Shown here one piece after another: positions 7,781 through 16,537 of a DNA stretch of 64,000 nt. The position numbers and the translations under genes were made by a program. How positions within the stretch are numbered: position 1 is the stretch's first letter; the number at the start of each line of letters is the position of its first letter. Under the pieces are notes generated by a model. It made no database searches. It saw only the letters and a program-made list of their open reading frames with translations, and had not been told where the DNA came from. This stretch comes from Shewanella sp. MTB7 (GTDB lineage Bacteria; Pseudomonadota; Gammaproteobacteria; Enterobacterales; Shewanellaceae): the NCBI RefSeq assembly GCF_027571385.1, contig NZ_CP085636.1, positions 4,468,001 to 4,532,000 of the forward strand, read 5' to 3'.

Positions 7781-9292
7781 ATGGATATAACAAAAAAAAG
7801 CTGTTTAGTACTATCGATGAGTTTGGTATTTAGTGTTCAGGCTGAAACCTTAACCCGTGACAATGGCGCTCCGGTAGGCGATAACCAAAACTCAATCACT
7901 GCAGGCAGTAACGGCAGCGTGCTTTTACAGGACGTTCAGTTGATTCAAAAACTACAACGTTTCGCTCGTGAACGTATTCCAGAGCGTGTTGTTCACGCCA
8001 GAGGCACTGGTGTGCATGGTGAATTTGTTGCCAGCGATGACCTAAGCCGTCTGACTCAAGCCGCCCCATTTGCCGAAAAAGGTAAAGTCACACCGGTATT
8101 TGTTCGCTTTTCAACTGTTATTCATTCAAAAGGCTCGCCAGAGACCTTGCGTGATCCTCGTGGATTCGCGACACGTTTCTATTCAGAGCAAGGTAATTGG
8201 GATCTGGTGGGTAATAACCTGCCTGTGTTCTTCATCCGTGATGCAATCAAGTTTCCAGACATGGTGCACTCACTAAAGCCGTCACCTATTACCAATATCC
8301 AAGACCCTAATCGTTACTTTGATTTCTTTAGTCATGAAGGCACGGCAACCAACATGCTGACCTGGGTTTACACTAATTTAGGCACGCCATCGAGCTACCG
8401 TAAAATGGATGGCTGGGGCGTACACGCCTATAAGTTTATTAATGACGATAACCAAGTTAAATACGTGAAGTTTCACTGGAAGAGTCAGCAAGGCGTTGAA
8501 GGGCTAAGACCAAGTGAAGTCACACAGATGCAAGGTAAAAACTTCAACCATCTGACCGACGACCTTTATACACAAATTAATAAAGGTAACTTCCCCAAGT
8601 GGGATCTGAAAGTCAAAGTTTTGAGTCCTGAAGATCTTAGCAAGTTTGATTACAACCCACTTGATGCAACTAAGATGTGGCTCGATGTGCCTGAAACAAC
8701 AGTAGGCACCATGACTTTAAACCGTGTTCCAGGTAACTTCTTTCAAGAAACCGAACAGGTTGCATTTGCCCCTTCTAACTTGATCCCTGGTATCGAGCCA
8801 TCGGAAGACAAACTGCTGCAAGGACGTATATTTTCCTATGCCGATACTCAGTTTTATCGTTTAGGCGCCAACTTGTCACAACTGCCGATTAACCAGACAC
8901 GGGTGAAGATTGCAAACCACAACCAAGATGGTGCATCGAACTACGGCCACACCACCAGTGATGTTAACTATCAGCCAAGCAGTCATTTAGCGCTGGCAGA
9001 AGATAACCGTTATCGCTCAGTTAATACGCCAGTGACAGGAACCGTACTGCAACAAGTCATCTATAAACAGGATAACTTTACTCAAGCAGGTATCTTCTAT
9101 CGCGGATTAAGCAAGCAAGATAAGAGCGACTTGATTGCTAACTTATCGGGCGATCTAGGACAGGTAAAAGACAACAATGTTAAGCACCAGATGTTGAGTT
9201 ACTTTTACCGTGCTGACCAAGATTTTGGTAAACGACTCACTAAGGCCGTTAATGGTGACCTACACCAAGTGAAACAAAGGTCAAAAAGTTAA
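7781..9292 (+). CDS. Periplasmic monofunctional haem catalase
   Basis: Breaks H2O2 down to water and oxygen. The 503-residue protein begins with a signal peptide (MDITKKSCLVLSMSLVFSVQA), so it is probably periplasmic like P. aeruginosa KatB. Core motifs are present: the distal His in RVVHARGTGVHGEF, the distal Asn in LVGNNLPVFFIRDAIKFPD, and the proximal haem Tyr in RIFSYADTQFYRLG. Length fits small-subunit catalases. I start at ATG 7781, where a signal peptide begins just after an AAGAGAA site; an earlier start is less likely. The ankyrin gene follows 182 bases downstream, an arrangement known from katB-ankB. Confidence 0.94.
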   Translation: MDITKKSCLVLSMSLVFSVQAETLTRDNGAPVGDNQNSITAGSNGSVLLQDVQLIQKLQRFARERIPERVVHARGTGVHGEFVASDDLSRLTQAAPFAEKGKVTPVFVRFSTVIHSKGSPETLRDPRGFATRFYSEQGNWDLVGNNLPVFFIRDAIKFPDMVHSLKPSPITNIQDPNRYFDFFSHEGTATNMLTWVYTNLGTPSSYRKMDGWGVHAYKFINDDNQVKYVKFHWKSQQGVEGLRPSEVTQMQGKNFNHLTDDLYTQINKGNFPKWDLKVKVLSPEDLSKFDYNPLDATKMWLDVPETTVGTMTLNRVPGNFFQETEQVAFAPSNLIPGIEPSEDKLLQGRIFSYADTQFYRLGANLSQLPINQTRVKIANHNQDGASNYGHTTSDVNYQPSSHLALAEDNRYRSVNTPVTGTVLQQVIYKQDNFTQAGIFYRGLSKQDKSDLIANLSGDLGQVKDNNVKHQMLSYFYRADQDFGKRLTKAVNGDLHQVKQRSKS

Positions 9293-9356
9293 TTTTCACA
9301 ACAGCTAGAGAGACATCAAACGCTAAAGGGCAAGCATTGACGAGTACCGAGTAAGA

Positions 9357-9410
9357 CCCGCAAGACGTAATTTTGCTCTTTTCTGCCCTGTTTAGAGTGC
9401 GTCTTGCGGG
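9357..9410. repeat. Perfect 11-bp inverted repeat between catalase and ankyrin genes
   Basis: CCCGCAAGACG at 9357-9367 is mirrored exactly by CGTCTTGCGGG at 9400-9410, with a 32-base loop. There is no T-run after it, so it is not a standard terminator. It could be an attenuating hairpin, an RNA-processing site or an extragenic palindrome. Confidence 0.6.
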
Positions 9411-9474
9411 CAACTGGGAATCACCCGATATACAATCAAATCAATGGTATCGTTTTCTAATCGAGGTCTAATTA

Positions 9475-10053
9475 ATGCTTAACTCACTGTCACTGAAATC
9501 AGTTTTTGTTTTGCTCAGTGCTAACTTAACAGCAAGTGTTTTCATCTCTTTGCTCTATGTCTCTTATTCACTAGCAGAGCCTGTTAAATTTGAACACGTT
9601 CAAAACAATGAGCAAGTAGAACTTGCCTCTACTGACAAGGATTTGAATAAACAGACCCAGTTGCTCATGGACTACTTCTTTGCCGCTGCCAGAACCGGTG
9701 ATGTCGAGGTGTTAACCCACTTTATCCAAGCTGGATTTCCCGTCGATCAACGTAACGCACAAAGCTATACCGCGCTTATGGTTTCGGCCTATAACGGTCA
9801 GGAGCAAGCAACAACGGCTTTGCTCGAACAAGGTGCCAATGCATGCCTGCAGGATAAACGGGGGAACACAGCAATAATGGGCGCAGTGATCAAAGCAGAG
9901 TTTTCAATCATAAAGCAGCTTTACAGCCAAGAGTGTGACACTGAAATGACCAATAAATCTGGTATGTCACTTGACGATTTTGCCAGCTACTGGGGCCAAA
10001 GTGACAAGCTAAGAGATGCTAGCTTGGCGACTAAACAACAAACGCAGCCATAG
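9475..10053 (+). CDS. Exported ankyrin-repeat protein (AnkB-like)
   Basis: 192 residues with an N-terminal hydrophobic export or anchor segment (VFVLLSANLTASVFISLLYV) and three to four ankyrin repeats from about residue 60. Repeat signs are GDVEVLTHFIQAGFPVDQ, NAQSYTALMVSAYNG and GANACLQDKRGNTAIMGA. In P. aeruginosa the ankyrin protein AnkB lies beside katB and is needed for full periplasmic catalase activity, so the same partnership is likely here; this rests on gene order and family knowledge. GAGGT lies seven bases before the ATG. Confidence 0.85.
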   Translation: MLNSLSLKSVFVLLSANLTASVFISLLYVSYSLAEPVKFEHVQNNEQVELASTDKDLNKQTQLLMDYFFAAARTGDVEVLTHFIQAGFPVDQRNAQSYTALMVSAYNGQEQATTALLEQGANACLQDKRGNTAIMGAVIKAEFSIIKQLYSQECDTEMTNKSGMSLDDFASYWGQSDKLRDASLATKQQTQP

Positions 10054-10066
10054 GGTTGCGTTTGTT
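10037..10066. terminator. 13-bp stem hairpin overlapping the ankyrin stop codon
   Basis: The left arm, 10037-10049 (AACAAACGCAGCC), pairs with 10054-10066 around a four-base loop, with one G-T pair. It is symmetric, has no long U-tract outside the stem, and separates two convergent genes, so it may stop transcription from both sides. Confidence 0.55.
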
Positions 10067-10104
10067 AAAAAACAGATTATATATCGTGATGTCACCTTAG
10101 CGAT

Positions 10105-11739
10105 TTAAGGACAAGAACTCGCGTATATATCACTGGCCCAAGTGCTGTTATCGATAAAGGGATTACGATTGGTCTGCCATTCGAAAATACGGTTATTACG
10201 ACGGCGCTCCCAATCACTGACAGGATCTTGTAAATGCCAGCTAAGCAAGGTACAAAGATCACCAAGCAAAGGCTGGCCAGTGCTTGTCGTCCCATTGGCA
10301 ATGCTTAGATCTGGTGTGCCACTGCTATCATTACCTTCATACCTGACATCCATATAAAAAATCATACGCGCCACGTCACCCTTAACTTCATCTTTTGGCT
10401 CAAAACTATCAGAGTCAGTTCTGTTACCCGGCGCTTCAGATATTTCACTGCCGCCCATGGCAAAATCCTTATTACCTCGGCTACCGTTCACAGAGACATC
10501 TGAGGGACGTAGATGGTGCATATCCGTATAAGCGTGTTTGCCACTACTAGGGAAACCATGACTTTTAGCCCAAACATGCTCACGGTTCCATGCATCGGGT
10601 GAGTTACTCATGCCTGCACGATTGCTTTTCGGCTCAGAGCGGCCTGTGTATAGCAAAATCACGTTATTAGTATTGGCAGGATCTTCATCGGCATAACCCA
10701 AGCCATCCCAAACTTGGCTATAGCTGAAACGCGTATGGGCCTTAATTTTGCCATTAAGACTCGATTTTAATGCTGCACCTGTCTTACCTATGGCATTGGC
10801 ATAATAGGTAGCATAGACATAGTCACCATTATCTCCACCAGAACCATCTCCTCCTCCGCCATCACCACCACCACTTCCTGCGGTGTAATTCAGCACTAAG
10901 CTCACTCCGCTAAAAGATTGGTAGGCTTGAATATTAACATAATAACGCCCGGCAACGGGATTGGTCACAGCGCACTGCTCATTATTACCCGTAAGGTAAG
11001 GAGCACAATCATAAGTATTCAATGTGGGTTCACTGCCTTGACGCAGATAAAGATCGGCATCACCTGTTCCCCCGCTCAGGATCACACTCACCTGCGTGGC
11101 ACCAGCTGGAAGATCGGCAATATACTTAAGCGTCTGGCCTATACTTGCATTTAACCCTGTTTTAGCTTGGCCATTACCCAGTTGGTTATTATCCCCCCCT
11201 CCTCCATCTCCATTACCACCACAGCTTGTGGTTAAAGAGCCTGCACCTGGATCGCCAGCGTTATTACTGGCCGCCCAATCCGCCTCAGATTGAGTATTGA
11301 TAGCTGTGGTGCGATGCAGAGATACATTACGCACATTCAACGACCAACCACTTATCCCGCCTTCCCAGGCCACAAGATCAACCTGCTCAGCGCCTTTTTT
11401 CAATCGAACAAAATCTCCTGAGTTACCCAGCGCTAGTGGCATAGGGAATTGATCTGGCGTAGCATTAAACAGATTGTTAAACCCAGATTCATTTGCTGCA
11501 ATGGTAAAGTAAGCTCCCGACGCTAAATTGCCCTGTAGGTTATAACTGCTATTGTTATCACTGATTTGATATTGACTCAGATCAACGCTACTGCACCCTG
11601 CATTAAACAGCTCAACAAACTCCTCGACACTGTCATTATTAGGTGCGTCATATAAGACTTCACTAATCAATAGATTAGCATTGGCACTGAATGCCAATGC
11701 TGACAGCAGTGCGACCATAGATAATTTTGATATTTCCAT
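10105..11739 (-). CDS. Secreted endonuclease I with lamin-tail and PPC domains
   Basis: About 544 residues: a signal peptide, a lamin-tail domain (about 20-150; LLISEVLYDAPNNDSVEEF, VELFN), a Gly/Asp-rich linker, a bacterial pre-peptidase C-terminal (PPC) domain (about 190-290; DADLYLRQGSEPT, GRYYVNIQAYQSFSG), a second Gly-rich linker, and an EndA-type nuclease domain to the end (NREHVWAKSHGFPSSG and TDMHHLRPSDVSVN carry the Mg/His catalytic set). It should degrade extracellular DNA for phosphate, nitrogen or biofilm remodelling. Met5 of the open frame is chosen as start, with AAGGGTG 12 bases upstream. Shewanella is known for several such nucleases. Confidence 0.88.
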   Translation of the reverse strand: MEISKLSMVALLSALAFSANANLLISEVLYDAPNNDSVEEFVELFNAGCSSVDLSQYQISDNNSSYNLQGNLASGAYFTIAANESGFNNLFNATPDQFPMPLALGNSGDFVRLKKGAEQVDLVAWEGGISGWSLNVRNVSLHRTTAINTQSEADWAASNNAGDPGAGSLTTSCGGNGDGGGGDNNQLGNGQAKTGLNASIGQTLKYIADLPAGATQVSVILSGGTGDADLYLRQGSEPTLNTYDCAPYLTGNNEQCAVTNPVAGRYYVNIQAYQSFSGVSLVLNYTAGSGGGDGGGGDGSGGDNGDYVYATYYANAIGKTGAALKSSLNGKIKAHTRFSYSQVWDGLGYADEDPANTNNVILLYTGRSEPKSNRAGMSNSPDAWNREHVWAKSHGFPSSGKHAYTDMHHLRPSDVSVNGSRGNKDFAMGGSEISEAPGNRTDSDSFEPKDEVKGDVARMIFYMDVRYEGNDSSGTPDLSIANGTTSTGQPLLGDLCTLLSWHLQDPVSDWERRRNNRIFEWQTNRNPFIDNSTWASDIYASSCP

Positions 11740-12273
11740 CGTTAATATCACCCTTAGTTTTACGGTTATTAATTCAGCATCGATACCAAAACAGCTCCAA
11801 GATTCAGCAGATTGAAGTGGCTAAAGCATTCTGAACTGACCCCATGCTCTTCATCCATATTGATGAATTTAGAAAAGCACATGTAGCATACTAACCATAC
11901 AAGGTTGCAACTTGAAACATTTAAAAAATACAATGTAACAAAAAGTGAGGATGTATATATAACGAGCAGACGTTCAAGATTAAATTAAATGAGATAGAAC
12001 TCATTTAATCTCATTATTCAGTCATATAAAATTGATATGCTAGCAGATTAATTTATGTATAAGGATCAAGTATGCCAAATTCACAGTTTAAAACGGATTT
12101 CCTTAATCTATCTAATAAAATATTCACTGTGTATTTTGGCATTAACGCTTTACGGTAAACAGTGTGGTAATTATTGTGTAACAGACAGTTAAAAGATAAT
12201 TTTCGGTGATCAATCTGCCACATTTTAAGCTCTTACTTCGCCAATATTTACATCAACGATTAAATAAACAAAT
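11740..12273. other. 534-base stretch, mostly non-coding
   Basis: Upstream of the nuclease gene and downstream of the radical SAM gene. It is AT-rich. Its only plausible coding content is the 28-codon frame at 12072-12158, listed separately. I found no clear terminator. Confidence 0.35.
12072..12158 (+). CDS. Possible 28-residue peptide
   Basis: ATG to TAA frame of 28 residues (MPNSQFKTDFLNLSNK then IFTVYFGINALR). AAGGA sits six bases before the ATG, as in an expressed gene. No family is recognised. It could be a leader peptide, a truncated gene start or chance. Confidence 0.2.
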   Translation: MPNSQFKTDFLNLSNKIFTVYFGINALR

Positions 12274-13593
12274 CTACGCCATCTCGAACTCAACGTTTTT
12301 ATAAGATAAAGGCAGTTCTCTTGCTTGCTCTCTCAAATAATCCATTCCCGAGAGGAAACCCGTGAACATCTTAAGGGCTATGAACTGTCCCTTTTCGGTA
12401 GTAATGTAATGCTTACCCTGCTTTTTAATGGCTCCCACCCCAAGCAGATAACTCATCTCTAACGGGAAAGCTTGCCATAAAGTTTTACCCGTATGGCTAC
12501 TGAAAATCTGATTATCGAGACGTCCATGGCCCATCATTATCATTAAATGATGTTGCAGTAGTGCACTATTTTCAATATATTTAGTATAACAAGTGCCATT
12601 TTTTTGCTGTTTTATCCGCTCGATATAATCTGGAATATCAAAGCTTGAAATCCTGAACTGCTCACCAAATCGTCCAAAAGCTCCTGAACCAACACCTAAA
12701 CAGTCTTCACCATCGAGTACATATTTGTTCTCTACAGGCTGGCCGAAATTACGGCTGAAGGTCCAAGGAAAATCCATCAAATAACGACTGCTAAGCGCCT
12801 CTTTTACCGCTAGAAATTGTGGCCACAACTCATGTGAATGTCCAGCGAGACAACCCGCCTTTTTACGGTTTTGTCCTATGCCAATCGTCAGTGGATAGGT
12901 GGTAATTTGATCGGGATGTAACCTGACCGTCTGGGCAAGATCCCAATGAATAGATTCAGGAGTCTGTACTTTAAAGCCATACATCATATCCAAATTAACG
13001 GTCGGGAAGATGTCGATAGCACGACTCACATAATCCGCCTGTTGCAGACCAGAACCAAACTTCTCAAAACGTCCACTGGCTTTTAAAATTTTGTCATCAA
13101 AACTCTGCACACCTATGGACATACGATCAACTAAGCCATTAAGCAGCTCAGGATGTCCCTCTTTAAAATAGATAGGATCACTCTCACAAGACACTTCTCT
13201 AATTTGAGTCAGGCCTTTAATCATCTCTATGGTTTTAATCAGTTCATCTTCTAATATGGTCGTGGTTCCCCCGCCAATATAAACTCGATTAAAACGATAA
13301 CCTTTAGCAATAACTTCGCGGATCTCCTGCCGCAACGCTTTAAAATACTCCCTAGCCAAGGGCTCACTAAATTTTACTTTATGAAAAGAGCAAAATCGAC
13401 ACAAGGTGTGACAGAAAGGAATATGGATATATAAAGTTTCTATCGACGTATCAGGAATCAACTCTTCACGGCCACCCAAGGCTAACGGAGACGCATCATT
13501 CAAGGACAGTGAGTGTAGTATCGTCCGGTTTATCATCCAATCTAAACTATCAGTGGCAAGTGAAAGATATGCGCTTGAGAGTGATTTTTTCAT
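12274..13593 (-). CDS. HemN/HutW-type radical SAM protein
   Basis: 439 residues of the coproporphyrinogen-oxidase-like radical SAM superfamily, which includes HemN, HemW and the haem-degrading HutW/ChuW methyltransferases. The 4Fe-4S/SAM motif C61xxxC65xxC68 (IHIPFCHTLCRFCSF) is intact, as are VYIGGGTTTI, SCESDP and DRMSIGVQSFDD. A C-terminal winged-helix-like region follows. The start at 13593 is set by AGGGGA seven bases upstream, although the frame is open 45 codons further. A Fur-like box just upstream suggests iron control. A role in haem handling is a guess; no hut genes are adjacent. Confidence 0.78.
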   Translation of the reverse strand: MKKSLSSAYLSLATDSLDWMINRTILHSLSLNDASPLALGGREELIPDTSIETLYIHIPFCHTLCRFCSFHKVKFSEPLAREYFKALRQEIREVIAKGYRFNRVYIGGGTTTILEDELIKTIEMIKGLTQIREVSCESDPIYFKEGHPELLNGLVDRMSIGVQSFDDKILKASGRFEKFGSGLQQADYVSRAIDIFPTVNLDMMYGFKVQTPESIHWDLAQTVRLHPDQITTYPLTIGIGQNRKKAGCLAGHSHELWPQFLAVKEALSSRYLMDFPWTFSRNFGQPVENKYVLDGEDCLGVGSGAFGRFGEQFRISSFDIPDYIERIKQQKNGTCYTKYIENSALLQHHLMIMMGHGRLDNQIFSSHTGKTLWQAFPLEMSYLLGVGAIKKQGKHYITTEKGQFIALKMFTGFLSGMDYLREQARELPLSYKNVEFEMA

Positions 13594-13623
13594 TACATAT
13601 TCCCCTACTGTTAACGCAATATC

Positions 13624-13640
13624 TATGATTAATATCATTC
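13624..13640. promoter_or_regulatory. Candidate Fur box
   Basis: The segment ATGATTAATATCAT at 13625-13638 has two perfect 5-base arms around TAAT and resembles the 7-1-7 Fur consensus. It lies about 30 bases before the radical SAM start. It is judged by eye only. Confidence 0.35.
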
Positions 13641-14025
13641 GAAATATTATAGATAAATGAAAACAATACTGAACAGAAAAACAAAGTATGCTCAGATTAA
13701 TCAAAGCTGGGTTATTAAAATGATACATAAGCGAGGTATTGGATATTATCTGTTGAATTTCACCAAATTTGTCTATTAGCGCACATTCTTCAACTCTATG
13801 AGGGAATAGATTAACGATGACAAGGAACTCGTGACTATTTACCTATCGATTACTTAGTATGCTAAATTAACTATTTTCATGAAACTGAGTGCGTTAAACC
13901 TTTATTAGAGCTATGCCTGAGCAAGGGCTTGGACTAAACAGACCAAATTATGTTCAATAATGGTATAGTGTGTATTGATAAACAGAAATTAGAGGGCTTG
14001 ATTACCTCAATAAGGAGAGCAAGCT
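13641..14025. other. Divergent intergenic region
   Basis: 385 bases between the divergently transcribed radical SAM and acetyltransferase genes. AT-rich; it must contain both promoters. No RNA gene or repeat recognised. Confidence 0.3.
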
Positions 14026-14526
14026 TTGATTATTACCGAAACTGAACGACTCATATTACGCCGCTTCACCGCGGAGGATAAACATGCAGTTTTTCAATTA
14101 AATAGTATTCCAGAGATATTAACCTATATCCCAGGAGAGCCAATGTCGTCGGTTGATCAAGCCGAACAGATCTTAAACGACCTTGTCTTTCCTGGTTATG
14201 AAAAATTTGGATTTGGTCGTTGGGCAGTTGAGCATAAAGCTGATAACAAGGTGATCGGATTTTGTGGCCCCACATTTGTTCAGGAGTTTAATGAGGTTGA
14301 ACTGGGTTATCGCTACCTTCCTGAATATTGGGGAACAGGAATAGGCTTTGAAGCAGCAAACGCCGCACTTGCGGTAATACCAAGCTTTGATGTTGACCAT
14401 GTAATCGCCCTAATTCTATTAAGCAACAGAGGCTCAGAAGCGCTGGCCAGAAAAATAGGCATGACGGAACGAGGTCGCGACAGTTTTATGGGGCATAAAG
14501 TAAACGTATTCGAGAAGCAGCTTTAG
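14026..14526 (+). CDS. GNAT-family N-acetyltransferase (RimJ/RimL type)
   Basis: 166 residues. The opening IITETERLILRRFTAEDKHA and the later ELGYRYLPEYWGTGIGFEAA (acetyl-CoA pyrophosphate loop), then a SNRGSEALARKIGMTERG tail, place it in the RimJ/RimL-like acetyltransferases. The acceptor is unknown. The start is TTG at 14026, supported by AAGGAG seven bases upstream; the next ATG lies well inside the domain. Monocistronic by context. Confidence 0.86.
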   Translation: MIITETERLILRRFTAEDKHAVFQLNSIPEILTYIPGEPMSSVDQAEQILNDLVFPGYEKFGFGRWAVEHKADNKVIGFCGPTFVQEFNEVELGYRYLPEYWGTGIGFEAANAALAVIPSFDVDHVIALILLSNRGSEALARKIGMTERGRDSFMGHKVNVFEKQL

Positions 14527-14549
14527 ATTTCAGTTGCAGAAATCTAAAG
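14521..14549. terminator. Hairpin at the end of the acetyltransferase gene
   Basis: CTTTAGATTTC (14521-14531) and GAAATCTAAAG (14539-14549) form a perfect 11-bp stem with a seven-base loop, overlapping the stop codon. No T-run follows, but it separates two convergent genes. Confidence 0.5.
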
Positions 14550-14568
14550 CACTATTGCTACGACGCAC

Positions 14569-16164
14569 TTAAACAGCCTTAAATCCAACTCTAAAGCCGC
14601 CCCAATGTTTGCCTTTTACGAAAATAGGGACAGAAAGGTCGTGCATCACTTCCCCTGTATCTCGTTTATAGGTTTGCAATAAAACAGCCTGTGTATGCTG
14701 TCCACAGCGAATTCCTGTCGGATCATCAAACAGCCGCTTGGTACGATTATTAACGACATCTATTTCGACTCTACCAGTTAACTTTCTACTAAAACACAGG
14801 TTATGGGTCGGAAAATAGCCCTTCATATCCACACATCCCGCATACACTATCTCTTTGTGAATGCCGAGTATGGGTTCCTGAATCCCTGGAAAGTGGAGAT
14901 CTGTGTAAGCATCAAACTCGGTTCTGTACTTCACAGGTTTAGTGTTCGCTATGGGCTGATAATGGGGAGAGAACAGCGCTCGCTCCTTAAACGTCCCCTT
15001 ATCTAATCCTAATTCCAATAGTGCTCCGCACCGTTTGGCCCCCTCCTGAGCCTGTTTGAGTACGCTTTGATCTAAGGTCTGAGTATCGAAACTTGCCAGC
15101 TCAGTGAACACCACTTCTGTGGTCTTAGATAAGCCGAATGCTTGTTCTGATACCTTAATGCTTTGCGCAGCCGTACTTTCTAGCGATTCACGTATCTGAC
15201 CTACAGAGTCTGAGATCTCATGGGTGGTATTGGTCGACTCTTTGAGTGCCTCCTCCATCTGGCTCAATGAGTCGGCTGATTGCGCTACCGATAAGGAGAT
15301 TTGGTTAAAGCTTACATCTAGCCTTGCCATCACATCTACCGTTTGAGAAGTTCGGCTCACGACTTGCTCCATCAAAGCCGAAGTACGATCAGTTTCATCG
15401 CTGACCTCAAGCAGCATTTTAGCTATGTCACTGGTTGCTTGTGCCGTTTTACCTGCCAGATTGCGAACCTCATCGGCAACCACAGCAAAACCACGGCCCT
15501 GCTCACCTGCCCGTGCCGCTTCGATCGCCGCATTAAGCGCCAATAAGTTGGTTTGCTCAGCCACTGAATTAATCAATTCTGTAATATTTTGAATACTTTG
15601 TGCTTTCTCTTTTAATGACTGAACTTGACTAGCCGCGGTATTAATATCCAAGCTCAAAGATTCTATTGTATTAACGCCCACTTCAGCTTGAGCGCGCCCC
15701 TCAACACTGAAACGTTCAGCATCTTGCGCCTGCTGTAAAATGCGCGCCGCATTGTCACTTAGCTCACCAGTCGTCACACTTAACTCTTCTGCAGCCACTG
15801 AGATCTGACTGGCACTCTGGCCATTTTTATCAATAGAAAGATTGAGTCCGTCAATGAAGTGAGAGACTTCTGCCGCACCTATCGCAATCTTACTGGTGTG
15901 CAGACTTATCTGTTTAGCTGCCCTGTTAACCCGCTCAGTTTCAGCGGTTTGAAGTTGAGTACTCTCTACTTGATGTTCTCGACGATCTGCCCAGTGAAAA
16001 CTCCCCCAGATACTCAAGGTGCCAACGAGGGCAATAAGCAAACTAGATAAACCTACATTTAACTGCCAAGGCACGCTTTCTAGCAGTAAACTACTAAGTA
16101 AAATAGTAAGGAAAATAGCAATTACTCGGTTTAATTTTAGATTTTTCTTTATTTGTTTAGCCAT
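14569..16164 (-). CDS. Methyl-accepting chemotaxis protein with C-terminal sensory domain
   Basis: 531 residues. Two N-terminal membrane spans (about 13-55) have almost no periplasmic loop. The signalling hairpin includes [19 protein letters not shown] and [19 protein letters not shown] cytoplasmic domain follows (about 395-531) with the block [40 protein letters not shown] and HWGGFRVGF, a tail I have seen in other MCPs. The ligand is therefore probably sensed inside the cell. There is no HAMP domain in the usual place. It would feed CheA and flagellar control. Confidence 0.9.
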   Translation of the reverse strand: MAKQIKKNLKLNRVIAIFLTILLSSLLLESVPWQLNVGLSSLLIALVGTLSIWGSFHWADRREHQVESTQLQTAETERVNRAAKQISLHTSKIAIGAAEVSHFIDGLNLSIDKNGQSASQISVAAEELSVTTGELSDNAARILQQAQDAERFSVEGRAQAEVGVNTIESLSLDINTAASQVQSLKEKAQSIQNITELINSVAEQTNLLALNAAIEAARAGEQGRGFAVVADEVRNLAGKTAQATSDIAKMLLEVSDETDRTSALMEQVVSRTSQTVDVMARLDVSFNQISLSVAQSADSLSQMEEALKESTNTTHEISDSVGQIRESLESTAAQSIKVSEQAFGLSKTTEVVFTELASFDTQTLDQSVLKQAQEGAKRCGALLELGLDKGTFKERALFSPHYQPIANTKPVKYRTEFDAYTDLHFPGIQEPILGIHKEIVYAGCVDMKGYFPTHNLCFSRKLTGRVEIDVVNNRTKRLFDDPTGIRCGQHTQAVLLQTYKRDTGEVMHDLSVPIFVKGKHWGGFRVGFKAV

Positions 16165-16537
16165 AGTTCACCAAGAGTTTTGCTCACTATCCATCAGCGT
16201 TGATAAAGAGATCAACACTCATTTATTGTCATCTCTTATAGTGTGCAAATTTTCATCTATTGGGGATTAGACTTTAGTCGCCTCTAACCAAAGCATCAAA
16301 AAATGGTGACTTTGACACAAAACAGGCTTTTTAAGCAATGAGCATCCATAGGTATTTAACTTTGTCAGGATAACTGACTAAGCTTAAATCGTTTGATAAC
16401 AGCCAATTATATTTACAAACTACCATATCGCCACACCTTCATTGGTTAATGAAATGTAATGTTTCTTTCTTCTTAGTTATAAAGTAGTATAAATATTACT
16501 TATTAAATTAATTCCCCTCCTCGGATAAGAGATAGAG
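16165..16537. other. Divergent intergenic region
   Basis: 373 AT-rich bases between the chemoreceptor and GH110 genes, which are divergently transcribed. Both promoters must lie here; none is called with confidence. Confidence 0.3.
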
